Part shown: in pieces, positions 23,955-36,019 of the stretch | How the letters are laid out: every line of letters starts with the position of its first letter | Position numbering within the stretch: the stretch's first letter is position 1 | From: Panopea generosa | Taxonomy: Eukaryota > Mollusca > Bivalvia > Adapedonta > Hiatellidae | Direction of reading: 5' to 3' | Length of the DNA: 64,000 bases | Assembly (NCBI GenBank): GCA_029582155.1 | Contig: CM055895.1 | Span: 5,832,044-5,896,043, forward strand | The notes under the pieces: generated by a model | Database searches by the model: none | Told to the model about the DNA's origin: nothing | The model's input: only the letters and a program-made list of their open reading frames with translations | Made by a program: the position numbers and the translations under genes

Positions 23955-24470
23955 GGCCAGATTAGCTCAGTCGGTAACATGTCTGACTATCAATCCAGGG
24001 GTTGTGAGTTCGAATCCTCATCCGGCAACAGTCTCTGTGATGATTGATATACGACATTGTATCTCAATATCATTCTTTTCTCACAGCTGATTAAAGTGGG
24101 AAAGTTGTCAGTTACTTGCGGAGAAAGGGTGTGCTCGAGTAATGGTTAACCTTCAAGGATCCCAGTTATGTTAACTGATTGTCTGTTAGTTTAGTTTAAA
24201 CTTATTTTTTTTACTTCGATTGTGAAACAAGTTCTTACAACTTAGACAAATCACGCTCGAAGTCTTCCTGGGTAGAACCAGTACAAAGCATATGCAGAAA
24301 AAGTGTCTTGCTCAAGGACACCACACATAGCCTTGGCAGAGAATCGAACCCACGAATCACCGATCATGGACTGGGTGCTCTACCACTAGACCACGCGCTC
24401 CACATTGTCTGTTAGCCCTCGATGACATAAAAATGACGCTAAATATTTAACCAATCAATCAATCAAACAT
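23955..24470 (+). mobile_element. SINE type A, full length, split by a type C SINE
   Basis: tRNA-like head GATTAGCTCAGTCGGTAACA (A box) and GAGTTCGAATCC (B box). A body with GTTACTTGCGGAGAAAGG follows, then GTTAGCCCTCGATGACATAA, AAATGACGCTAAATATT and a (CAAT)n tail. The element is interrupted at 24190-24403. The head could be mistaken for a tRNA gene, but the attached body and the other copies show it is a SINE. Confidence 0.92.
24190..24403 (-). mobile_element. SINE type C nested inside SINE type A, 12-bp TSD
   Basis: Bounded by ATTGTCTGTTAG at 24178-24189 and 24404-24415. On the minus strand it has GCGTGGTCTAGTGGTAGAGC and GGGTTCGATTC boxes. The shared CTGGGTAGAACCAGT segment lies in the body and an A-rich tail is at the low-coordinate end. 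Type C was therefore active after this type A copy inserted. Confidence 0.94.
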
Positions 24471-24939
24471 TATAAGTTCATTATATTACCAGTAAACCCA
24501 ACAACTGACAGTTTCCTCTATATAACAACACATGTCATGTGTCATCACTGTATGATCAAGATCATAATGCTTTAAGAAATGTCAAATCAAACACAGGGGA
24601 GTAAAAGATGGAAGCATAATTTTCCTCATTCTCAGCCCTTACTTGTACTCCAGAGATTTAATATGTTGCATTTCACATCATGCTGTCACCTAGCAGGCAA
24701 AAAAAGCATTAAGATAGCTGTTGCTGGCTGTGGAGTAATTCATGTCACCATGGAAACTGGTTTATTTTCAAGTGAATCTACCCCTATGGGATATTTATTT
24801 CTGTGTGACAAACTGTATATATTGATAAATAGGCATAGCTCAAAGAGAAAGTAAAAACAACAGAAATTTCCATTTAAAAGGCTCAACTTGCCTTGTTGAG
24901 TAACTTGGCATAACTCTAAAACTGCTGTAGGTATATATA
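24471..24939. other. No recognised gene
   Basis: The plus frame at 24579-24854 (91 codons) has no recognisable domain and ordinary AT-rich composition. Regarded as chance. Confidence 0.45.
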
Positions 24940-25100
24940 CAAACCTCTCTTAAGCAACCAGTCAAGGGAAGGAGTAAAAGTGACCTTTTAAGACAGGTGG
25001 TTGGGTTGCTTAATACAGGCTAATTTGACCAGAAAGTATAGATATGGGAAATAGAAAATATGGCTGCTCATTAGATGTGACCACTTACACAGGTTTTACT
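24940..25100. mobile_element. Small pogo-type MITE, inverted copy of 11370-11536
   Basis: Begins CAAACCTCTCTTAAGCAACC and ends ACTTACACAGGTTTTACT, with TA around it. Aligns along its whole length with the reverse complement of 11370-11536, for example at CCTTTTAAGACAGG. Ends are eroded. Confidence 0.72.
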
Positions 25101-26449
25101 ATAGAAAACAACATTAAGTAATGGGCAACATTTCTTTACTGAAAATTGAGTTGAAAAGGGGCCATCACTCTTGTAAAAATTGGACTGATGTCGACTAGTA
25201 TTCAATTTCACCTGTAAATTTTGTAAATCTCGGGAGGGGTCCTCAAAATTGAAGGGGTTCCAAGTATATTATGTTTTGCACTATTTTCAGTGAAATACAA
25301 AAATTGGTACCCCTTTTATGTTCAGGGAATGTGGGAGGGGGCTGTAATCATGGTAACAGTCTCCTTAATACGACCTTGTGACAAGCTCCATATATGACTT
25401 CATATTTAGCTATCCTGTATACAATCACATAAATAATTTACATTGGCAGACTACTAGTCAATCAATTGATATTATGGATTTGACCAGGAATTTATTGTGA
25501 AACAAGTAAAATGGTTTCTTTCTGAACATAAAATTGCACCTTATACTGAAATCAACCTAAATAGTAAGCAGAATTGATTTTTCTGAAGTCTTTCTCTGAG
25601 CGCACAAAAAAAACCAGTTAGATTGATCCACTGAATCTGCAAGTGGATAACTTCAGTGTTGTAGAGCTAGGTGTGAAATCTGTTCTTGGAACCAGAACAG
25701 CGACACCATTTGATGTTTTATGTGATGTTAATAAAGCCAAGTTGTAAGTGTATTGGAGCATGTTAGGCACAGAAGAATAGAAGGTACAATGTATACAATT
25801 TCTATCGGAACAACAAGTAAGTCAGAATAACAAGCATCCATGGACACAAATGCACCCGCTATGTGGCTCATTTTAATAAGCATTTGTCTGATCATGGTCA
25901 ATTTTTATTTTGAGTTCCGGTTGTAAACTGTCCCCTCTCCTGATTGGAACTATACCTCTTATCGGAATATAGCTACCCTTATCTGAGTCGGTGGGCAGTT
26001 TGGTAATACTGTGACTTATGTATCAAACATTTGTTTTTAAATATTTTCAAAATTGGACAATCCACTCCAGAAATACAGAACAGATCCTAGCTTTGACTCT
26101 AGCAGTAACCTTGACCTTGACACATACGGACGGACAACTCTAATCATGTATGTTCCATCTAGATGAAGCATAATAATATGTCAAAATGTAGCTAAATCAA
26201 AAGATTGAACTTTAACTGACAACAAACAGTCACCTTTCATATCCCTGAAATGGTATGCTCATATTGGTGTTTAACATCATGTTAACTTTTAAGACCCATT
26301 TATTTCAATTATTCCGCTATATTCCATTACAAATAGAAGATACATAATTATTATGTTCTGATTATCTGCTGAATATAACATAATCAAAATTGAACACAAG
26401 TTGTGCAGATAAGTCATTATGTCTAAATAGGAAATAGTCTATACTAATT
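25101..26449. other. No recognised gene; small pearl-like tail relic near 26100
   Basis: At 26095-26140, AGTAACCTTGACCTTGACAC followed by ATACGGACGGACAA resembles the (ACGG)n tail of pearl-like elements seen elsewhere here. The remainder is unrecognised. Confidence 0.45.
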
Positions 26450-26628
26450 TAATTTAGTTTGATTGTGAAGAAAACTCAGAGCTTCCATGAACTACTCTCG
26501 AGTTCGCTTCATGGGTAGAACCAGTACCGAGCATTTTTTTTTAAAGCATCAGATTGAGCTGGGGCCCGAAACCAACAACCTCTGGCAAGGGAGGTCCACA
26601 CTCTATCCACTAAACTACTTCCCCCGTA
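26450..26628 (-). mobile_element. SINE type C, degraded
   Basis: Contains TCATGGGTAGAACCAGTACC and GAGCATTTTTTTT, then the tRNA-like head at the high-coordinate end (CACTCTATCCACTAAACTAC as the complement of the A box). No clear target-site duplication. Confidence 0.75.
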
Positions 26629-26689
26629 GGTAATCTGTTCATGATTAATAATGTAGGATAGACAAATAGCAAAGTTACAAAGGTGAAAC

Positions 26690-27870
26690 AATACTAGCAT
26701 AACTTAAATATGTTTTTATTTACAACACTGACTGTGTACCAACCATACAAACAGCACTAGAACAATACTAGCATAACTTAAATATGTTCTTGTTTACAAC
26801 ACTGACTGTGTACCAACCATACAAACAGCACTAGAACAATACTAGCATAACTTAAATATGTTCTTGTTTACAATACTGACTGTGTACCAAACATACAAAC
26901 AGCACTAGAACAATATTAGCATAACTTAAATATGTTCTTGTTTACAACACTGACTGTGTACCAACCATACAAACAGCACTAGAACAATACTAGCATAACT
27001 TAAATATGTTCTTGTTTACAACACAGACTGTACTAACCATACAATCAGCACTAGAACAATACACGCATAACTTAAATATGTTCTTGTTTACAACACTGAC
27101 TGTGTACCAACCATACAAACAGCACTAGAACAATACAAGCATAACTTAAATATGTTCTTGTTTACAACACTGACTGTGTACCAACCATACAAACAGCACT
27201 AGAACAATACTAGCATAACTTAAATATGTTCTTGTTTACAACACTGACTGTACCAACTATACAAACAGCACTAGAACAATACTAGCATAACTTAAATATG
27301 TTCTTGTTTACAACACTGACTGTGTACCAACCATACAAACAGCACTAGAACAATACTAGCATAACTTAAATATGTTCTTGTTTACAACACTGACTGTACC
27401 AACCATACACACAGCATTAAAACAATACAAGCATAACTTAAATATGTTCTTGTTTACAACACTGACTGTGTACCAACCATACAAACAGCACTAGAACAAT
27501 ACTAGTATAACTTAAATATGTTCTTGTTTACAACACTGACTGTGTACCAACCATACAAACAGCACTATAAACAATACAAGCATAACTTAAATGTGTTCTT
27601 GTTTACAACACTGACTGTGTACCAACCATACAAACAGCACTAGACCAATACAAGCATAACTTAAATATGTTCTTGTTTACAACACTGACTGTGTACCAAC
27701 CATACAAACAGAACTAGAATAATACAAGCATAACTTAAATATGTTCTTGTTTACAACACTGACTGTGTACCAACCATACAAACAGCACTAGAACAATACA
27801 AGCATAACTTAAATAATTTATAATGTCCTTGTTTACAACAGTTACTCTGTGTGCTAAAAATAAAAACAAC
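26690..27870. repeat. 74-bp minisatellite, about 16 copies
   Basis: Unit ACTAGAACAATACTAGCATA, ACTTAAATATGTTCTTGTTT, ACAACACTGACTGTGTACCA, ACCATACAAACAGC. Units are highly similar in the middle and diverge toward 27800-27990, where they grade into the next array. Intact SalI-type or other sites were not assessed. Confidence 0.95.
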
Positions 27871-27989
27871 ACTAGAAGCACAACTTAAATATGTCTTTGT
27901 TAACTCTGCAGACTGGGTGCCCAATAAATACAGCACCAGATCAAGTCCTCGTTCATAAAGCAGACTGGGCTTGCCACTATAAAACAAAA

Positions 27990-29510
27990 CAAATAGCACC
28001 TAATTGGTTCAACTTTACATTAAAACTTGCAGATTGGATGGATGCCCCGTCATAAAACATGTACTAGAACAAGACCTAAATATGTTCAACTATACATTAA
28101 AACTTGTAGATTGGATGGATGCCCCATCATAAAACATGTACTAGAACAAGACCTAAATATGTTCAACTATACATTAAAACTTGCAGATTGGATGGATGCC
28201 CCGTCATAAAACATGTACTAGAACAAGACCTAAATATTTTCTTCTTTTCATTAAAACTTGCAGATTGGATGGATGCCCCGTCATAAAACATGTACTAGCA
28301 CAAGACTTAAATCTGTTCAACTTCACATTAAAACTTATAGATTGGATGGATGCCCCATCATAAAACATGAACTAGAACAAAACCTAAATATTTTCTTCTT
28401 TTCATTAAACCTTGCAGATTGGATGGATGCCCCGTCATAAAACATGTACTAGCACAAGACTTAAATCTGTTCAACTTTACATTAAAACTTGTAGATTGGA
28501 TGAATGCCCCATCATAAAACATGTACTAGAACAAAACCTAAATGTTTTCTTCTTTTCATTAAAACTTGCAGATTGGATGGATGCCCCGTCATAAAACATG
28601 TACTAGCACAAGACCTAAATATGTTCAACTTTACATTAAAACTTGTAGATTGGATGGATGCCCCATCATAAAACATGTACTAGAACAAAACCTAAATATT
28701 TTCTTCTTTTCATTAAAACTTGCAGATTGGATGGATGCCCCGTCATAAAACATGTACTAGCACAAGACCTAAATATGTTCAACTATACATTAAAACTTGT
28801 AGATTGTATGGATGCCCCGTCATAAAACATGTACTAGAACAAGACCTAAATATTTTCTTCTTTTCATTAAAACTTGCAGATTGGATGGATGCCCCGTCAT
28901 AAAACATGTACTAGCACAAGACTTAAATCTGTTCAACTTCACATTAAAACTTGTAGATTGGATGGATGCCCCATCATAAAACATGTACTAGAACAAGACC
29001 TAAATATTTTCTTCTTTTCATTAAAACTTGCAGATTGGATGGATGCCCCGTCATAAAACATGTACTAGCACAAGACTTAAATCTGTTCAACTACACATTA
29101 AAACTTATAGATTGGATGGATGCCCCATCATAAAACATGTACTAGAACAAGACCTAAATATTTTCTTCTTTTCATTAAAACTTGCAGATTGGATGGATGC
29201 CCCGTCATAAAACATGTACTAGCACAAGACTTAAATCTGTTCAACTTCACATTAAAACTTATAGATTGGATGGATGCCCCATCATAAAACATGTACTAAA
29301 ACAAAAACCTAAATATTTTCTTCTTTTCATTAAAACTTGCAGATTGGATGGATGCCCCGTCATAAAACATGTACTAGCACAAGACCTAAATATGTTCAAC
29401 TTTACATTAAAACTTGTAGATTGGATGGATGCCCCGTCATAAAACATGTACTAGAACAAGACCCAAATATTTTCTTGTTTAGATTAGAGCATACAGATTG
29501 AATGCCACAT
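27990..29510. repeat. 77-bp minisatellite with 154-bp dimeric higher-order unit
   Basis: Unit CATAAAACATGTACTAGAAC, AAGACCTAAATATGTTCAAC, TATACATTAAAACTTGTAGA, TTGGATGGATGCCCC. From about 28181 two versions alternate: one with GTTCAACTTCACATTA and CTTATAG or CTTGTAG, the other with TTTTCTTCTTTTCATTA and CTTGCAG. Repeated short open frames therefore recur every 154 bp (28258, 28412, 28566, 28720 and on). These are not genes. Confidence 0.95.
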
Positions 29511-30822
29511 CATAAAACATGTACTAAAATGTTTTTCTTTTCATCTCACTTCACATGTCCTGTGTATTTCTAATTGAACTATTTCAAATTGGTTCATAGT
29601 GATTTTTTGCTGCAGAATGAAGATACCAAAAGCTGGACAGCATATACTGCAATAAGACATCATTGGTGTTAAAAAAGTGATTTTTATAGGATTTTAACAC
29701 ATGTATGTATTTGTGAGCATTTGAGGACTTATTATGATGAAAATAAAATTAGGGTGTCACTGCACTGTCTTTTAAAAAACAAATAGCTGGTCAACCTACC
29801 AGCTAGTGTGCATTTTTATGTGGGGATACATTCCAGCTATGAAAATAAAATACTTTCAAAAAATTCTATGTGGACTTTTTTTTTACTTTGGAAATCCTAG
29901 ACCTTGTTTTAGAACAAAGAACAAAATTCAACTGTGTAGTGAGACCTGTACATTCAATGTCCATGGCATTATATAAATATACAAATAGCACTGAAAACCA
30001 AACAGGAAGCAACTAAACCCTAGAGCCAAGGTTGAATACTGATGAGACCTTAATTGCTTTTCTTCAGCACGGCTGTAGACTCAGATATAGCCTCAACGTA
30101 GCAGAATGATTGATAGGGCAGAACATGCTGCATTCACTGATGAGAGTAATCATTGCCTATTATTACCCAATAAAACTAACACAGTCATCCAATGATACGT
30201 TTTACTGAGTAGTATTTTTTGATGTTTCAAATTCTCTTTTGTTGATTGTTTGCGTACCCACAATTGTTAAATTCCTTTAAATAGCAGCAGTTTTTCTTGA
30301 ATAAAATTCCAAACACAGAAATATTCCAATAAAGATATAAACAAAAGACCCATGGACCTTAAAGGTCACCTGATTATCCTTGATGACATAAAGCTATATG
30401 ACTCTATTTTCCAACTGGTGTCCTTTGGATGCCCATGGATTTTGAATGTCACATCTTCATCAACAAATCACATCATTTTCTCTTACATAGATTTAGTAAA
30501 GTAGTACTAAATGGCATGAAATTCACAATTTTTATGATGACGCACAACCTGGACAAAAGAGGATCACAAAAGGTCCCTAGAGACAACAAAGTCTCAGGTG
30601 ACCTAAAAATTTATATCTAATTTGAAGATTTCCTAGACCAGAAATACTAGATAAAGGTTAGTGATCCCTAGACAACTATTACTAACAATTATTTAAGTGA
30701 AACTTAAACCATTATATATATTATATAATACATACAATTTTAGTAATATAGCGATCCCAGGGCATGAAATAATGGAAAATGTTTGTGAGCATAATTCATA
30801 CTTCCAAATGTGGATGCAAAGA
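29511..30822. other. No recognised gene
   Basis: AT-rich. The plus frame at 30429-30620 has no recognisable motif. Nothing else noticed. Confidence 0.5.
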
Positions 30823-31292
30823 CCTGGGGTGGTATTCACCAATCATTCTTAAGATATTCTTAGATATCAGCCAAAGAATGAATTTTGCAATTGATAATGA
30901 TGCATCCTAGCAAGTTTCATAAAATTCCAGCCTGAGGTTGTAGAGAAATAGCGCTGACAAGAATTTGGTCACAGACTCAATTTAAGGGCCATATATCTCC
31001 ATGAAAAATCATCAAACCAGAACACAAAGTCAATATGCGCATCTGCACTTGGTAATGATGCATCCTAGCAAGTTTCATAAAATTCCAACCAGAGGATGAA
31101 GAGAAATAGCCAAGAATGAACAAGAATTTGGGGACGTACAGATGGACGAAGCGGCGACTATATGTGTCCCCCCTTTGGGGAAGCATAATAACACTCACAA
31201 TTAGTAAACTGGATATCAATGGTTAAAATTTGGACTTTCAAGCTCAAGTCTTAAGAATATTCTCAAGAATGGTTGGTGAATACTTCCCCTGG
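30823..31292. mobile_element. DNA transposon with ~40-bp inverted ends and pearl-like interior (470 bp)
   Basis: The left end CCTGGGGTGGTATTCACCAA, then TCATTCTTAAGATATTCTTA, mirrors the right end TAAGAATATTCTCAAGAATG, then GTTGGTGAATACTTCCCCTGG. Inside, TGCATCCTAGCAAGTTTCAT occurs twice about 158 bp apart (30901, 31059). It is followed by a GGACG-type tract and CCCCCCTTTGGGG, the tail style of pearl-like elements. This could be one family or a pearl-like element inserted in a MITE. Confidence 0.7.
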
Positions 31293-32420
31293 TGAAACTT
31301 AATTAAATGGACATTTTAAAACCACTGTTTACTGCAGAATTACAGTCTGGAAGTCAAGTTATAGCCCTTTGACCAAAACCTTCATTATCTGATGTATGTG
31401 CAACTGCAGCCTCAATAAACTAAGAGCTGAAAGGGGAGTAGATATAAAAATAAGTTTATATAATTATAATATATAAGAAGAGCTGTTTGAGGACAGGGCA
31501 CAAGACATTTGGAAGTTTGTGAGAGAAACAATAGCCATCAGATGCCAGAAAACTTGACAATTATATGGAGCCTTTTTCAATGTGCCAGCGAGATTTAACT
31601 TTCTAAGTACACAAAGGGCAATCATTCTGCCTAAAACAGTTATCCCATGTGTGCCATTAAAGGTAGTAGAAACATCTGTGATGTATGACCATTAGTTACT
31701 GAGCTGTAAGCATGCTACAAAACTTAAATGAAATGTTCTAAGAAATGACAGTGCTACCTGAAATCAAAACCAATTCATCCCACTTGTCCCCTGGAGTCTC
31801 CATGATGGTAATGAACACACTGTGAAGTTTCATAGATGTAGGAGATCAGAGTTAATTAAATAAACGTTAACCAAATTTTTTAAGTAAAGAAAAAGCTCAT
31901 AATTCCCCAACAATCAAAATAGAGTTATCCCACTTGCCCCTTGAGTTACCTTGATGGTAGTGAGAACATGTGAAATATATCTATAGTACATGGATGCCCT
32001 TACTATTAATGTATTTGACCAAAAATCAAATTGAAAGGGGTAAAATAACTCCTGTAAAGTTTGGCCCGATGTTGACAAATATTGAAAGTGACCTCTTGTA
32101 ATTGATCATTATACAGCTACAATCTACATATCAATTAAATACATTGACCATTTTATCAGAAATCAATTTTACAGATGCCTACATGGACAACAAGAGGTTG
32201 CCACTAACGTGGTCATATCCCCACCACCTTGTTAACCCTTAAAGGCATTTCCAGAGATAAGTGGATTTGAATTATGCAAAATGAAAAAGTCGCCGAGCAC
32301 ATAAATCACATATAAATACCACAAACTGAAATATGTAGCCTACTGTTATATGGCACATTGTCTTGTCCCTGTGAGCACTGGTGTGATGTTCTAAATCAAA
32401 CCATAAATATGTTATAACCC
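31293..32420. other. No recognised gene
   Basis: AT-rich sequence. Phrases such as CAAAATAGAGTTATCCCACTTG and CCCTTGAGTTACC recur in diverged form (31760-31800, 31920-31950), suggesting an old dispersed tandem repeat. Confidence 0.45.
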
Positions 32421-33085
32421 CAAAACAAAATAAAAATGATCTTTGATGAACAGACCCAACTCATTCGCATGACACATCCTCTTGGGCTCGTTAGCATTTG
32501 TGCCAAATTAATTAGAAATCCAATCACAACTAAAGAAGATATGGTCCAAACAGCAGTGGACGGACGGACGGAGCTGTGACCTTCACCTTTGAAGAACAGA
32601 CCCAAGTCATTCGCATGACACATCTTCTTGTCCTAGTTAAACATTTGTGCTGAGTTATTTAAAAATCAATTAACAACTAAAGAAGATAAGGTCCTGACAG
32701 CAGCAGACAGACGGAGGAAGCTGTGACATTGACCTTTGATGAACAGACCAAAGTCAGTCACATGACACATTGTCTTGTCATAGTGAACATTTGTGCCAAA
32801 TTATTTAAAAATGCAATCACAACTAAAGAAGATACGGTCCGGACAGGACGAAACACTTGACCTATGACCTTGACCTTTGACGAACAGCGAACAGACCCAA
32901 GTCATATGCATGACACATCGTCCTGTCCTAGTGAACATTTGTGTCAAGTTATTTAAAATTCCAATCGCAACTGAAGGAGATATGTTGTGGACTCGTGGAT
33001 GGACGGACGCAGGGACGGATGCATGGATGGACGCAGCCCATTTCTACATCCCCCTGCTCGGCTCTACGAGCGGTGGCGGGGGATA
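32421..33085 (+). mobile_element. pearl-like element: ~145-bp tandem core, (GGAC)n tract, terminal hairpin
   Basis: The block CTTTGATGAACAGACC recurs at 32441, 32587, 32734 and 32875. Each unit carries ATGACACAT.GTCTTGTC, GTGAACATTTGTGCCAA and ACAACTAAAGAAGAT. The last unit runs into GGATGGACGGACGCAGGGAC and then the hairpin CCCCCTGCTCGG...GCGGGGGATAA. This layout matches what is described for pearl elements of bivalves (possibly Helitron-related). The family call is from recall. Confidence 0.75.
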
Positions 33086-35262
33086 AAAACGGGTAACACT
33101 TAATGCCCCTTTATGATATAAAAATAACATCCACGTAGACATGAGTACAATAACTCCGATTTTCATAGAAAGTCAAACTGAAAATGTGCCATTTATCTGC
33201 ACAAAGTCTCCAAATCCATTCCTGCAATTACTGACATTGAACAGATGGCTTCTCTGTGGACAGATCAACTCAAAAGTCAAACAATCTTATACTGGAATAC
33301 CTCCCTAGAGGCTGAAGCAATAGCAGTATTCCTAATGAAATTTAACTTGTGCCACACCAGTTATTGAATAACTGGCAGAAGCAGTTATGACTTGATAATT
33401 TCATTACAAGTCTTCTTTGTGGATAACATGACATTCTTGCTCAACAGACTTCAACTAGCTAAGTGGCTTTCTATGTATTTCCATAATTGGGGATTAAATT
33501 ACCATATAATTGGAAAATGCAATTTTTTTAACACCATGCTTTTTACATAAAATGTATGAACTAAGAAATAATAATATTAAATTTAGAGATGAATTATTTG
33601 ATGAAAAAATGGTATGTTAACGTCTGCATGCTATCGGATGGGGTAATAAAATTCTAGCAACGTAAAATTTGCAGTAATACTAAATTTGAAAATTTAATAA
33701 AACAATTCAATGATGAAATAACCAATTTGTTATTTAAGGATGGAGACCATGCTTAGACACTCACTGGGCCCTCACTGACATATTATATGACATGACAGAA
33801 TGTAAGTATAATGGGTATTGATACAGTGGGAAATTTAAAAAATTTCAGTAGAATTGGTGATCATAATTATTGATACAATTGGAACATTATTGCAAGTAAG
33901 CTGGGTATATATGCCAAAATAATATAAATTATTGAAAAGAGATTTATTAACAAATTGGCTGAAATGCTCTTGGGTTAGACTTAAATAATATTCGCGCATA
34001 ACCTGCAATGCAATTTGATTTTTCTGCCATACTGGTTTAATATTCTTGGTTCATCTTGGAAACCTCCAAATAGTCTGTATGATGTGGTGATGATCATACA
34101 AAAAGTATATTGTGCATGAAATTTCGATTTCACCGCACTAATTAAAATAATTTTTTGGCCATATTTAGGAGGATTTCAAATTGCAAATCAATGGTTATAG
34201 AAAAATCAAGTTGATTTAGATTCATTAATTTAATTTTGATTCTTTAGATATTTATTGTCATTTTTCCTGACACAGTGCCTTAAAATATTTGACAAGACAA
34301 TTATTAAAACGTTTTGCGTTCTGTCAACTAATTTCATTGGAAAAACAATTTGCTAGTATGAACTAACTGTACTGGAAACAAATTTTAAGGTCAATGCTTT
34401 TATATGTATTGCTTAACAAGACAACTTTTACCAATTTTAGAAAGCAAATTAACAATTCTTTTTTAAAAATCATATTTTTTATTTTTTTCCCCTAGCTAAC
34501 AAAAAAGACAGGCAAATTATTAAGTTAGATACTCTTGCTGTTCTAAAAATTACCATTTAAAATTAAGCATTCAGATTGTTAAAAAAATGGACATTAATTT
34601 TATTAAAAAAAACTGCTTCTAACAGCAATGACTTTGTGAAGGCGTTTTGACGGTGACCGCATCTTTATGTGACAAAATTTCACCTACATGCTAACGTACA
34701 AATATCTGTTTGTGTTTTCATATGGGTAATTTACACTGACCATTAGACAGTCAATATTCAGCTTGGTGAATAAAGCCACCCTTAAAAACTGTTTGTTCGC
34801 CACCTCTGACCCATGCCATAGATATAAGACTGGGTTAAGAAGAAATTTTTTTTTTTTTTGTTATCAGAATCTGTTTAAGGGCACGTAATGACTGAAAATT
34901 AGTTTGAATGAACACACAAAAAAATTTGTTTGAAAACAAAAACAGAAGTGACAAACAAACCAGATTTTAATTAAGGCCTAATTGCAATGTTACTGTTACA
35001 GTAGTGCCAACAGTATTTTCTAAATAAATTATCACACACCTATCTCAACAATAACTTATAATACATGTTGACATTACACATGAGTGTGTTTTAATCTTAA
35101 ATTTTAATCAAGGAAGTAATTATAGGTCCTTGTTTTAATATTTATTTTGTTACTATAAATAGACATGTCCTCTGTCATTTGCCCATAAAATAAATAGTCT
35201 ATAAACTATTTTTAGTTTTATATTTAGTATTAGACCCAGATACTTATATAAAATTTAATCAT
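33086..35262. other. No intact gene; may include decayed 5' part of the LINE
   Basis: Very AT-rich, with stops in every frame. Fragments such as LVLDPDTYIKFNHELVKEG (35225-35281, a frame next to the RT relic) suggest the LINE once extended upstream. The endonuclease was not recognised. Confidence 0.45.
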
Positions 35263-36015
35263 GAATTAGTAAAGGAAGGTCAACAACAGATGCAATATTT
35301 AATTTTTTACATAGTATTATAGATAAAATATTGAATGAAAAGAATAAACTTTATTGTGCATTTATAGATTTTAAAAAAGCATTTGATTCTATTAATAGAA
35401 ATGATTGTGACTTAAATTGTTTAAAAGCGGTAATAACTGTAAAATGCTCAGAATTATCAGGTCCATGTATAATAAACGGTTCTTACTCTGATTTCATGGA
35501 CATTTCTATAGGTTTGAAACTGGGAGATATAGTTTCACCGATGTTTTCTCTATTCTTGGAAGACCTAGAGCTATTTTTAACAAAAAGAATTGATGTTGGT
35601 TTATCTCTTAATGACATTTTGTTAATACTTCTCTTATCTGCAGAAGATTATGCTTTAACTGAGTTCGAGTCCCGATGATCAGCAAAAATGTCTTGACAGA
35701 CTACATGAATATTGTAATGACTGGAGGCTCAAGGTCAATACAGAAAAAAACAAAATTAGCAGTTTTCCGTAAAAGAGGAAAAATAAATGAATTAGATAAA
35801 TGGTTTTATGATGGGTGTCAATTAGAGGTCGTTGATGATTTTAACTACTTGGGAGTAGTTTTAACTTTACTGGAACATTTTTAATTAAATCAACAATGTC
35901 TCTGTGGAGCAATGAATATATCACTTAGTATTATATGTAAAAATGAACAAAAACCCAACAGTATCTCTCCAGTTACTCAACGCTTTCTTTGCTTCAATAT
36001 TAAATTATGGTAGTG
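35263..36015 (+). pseudogene. Decayed non-LTR retrotransposon (LINE) reverse transcriptase
   Basis: The first open segment (about 35265-35678) reads KGRSTTDAIFNFLHSIIDK, then LYCAFIDFKKAFDSINR (RT block with catalytic Asp in FIDF). After that come GPCIINGSYSDFMDISIG and LKLGDIVSPMFSLFLEDLE. The catalytic YADD block is corrupted to SAED. A second frame (35675-35884) has LAVFRKRGKINEL and VVDDFNYLGVVLT, and a third (35943-36011) has SLQLLNAFFASILNYGSEVWG. These are the ordered C-terminal RT blocks of a LINE ORF2, broken by at least two frameshifts or stops. No Met start: the frame is open from an upstream stop. The copy is cut at about 36015 by another repeat. It is not functional. Confidence 0.9.
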
Positions 36016-36019
36016 AGGT

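Noticed and set aside
23955..24030. tRNA gene with good A and B boxes
   Set aside because: It is the head of a type A SINE; the same body and (CAAT)n tail follow in other copies.
28027..29442. Nine similar 60-86-codon plus frames (MQIGWMPRHKTC...)
   Set aside because: They recur every 77 or 154 bp and are products of the minisatellite unit.
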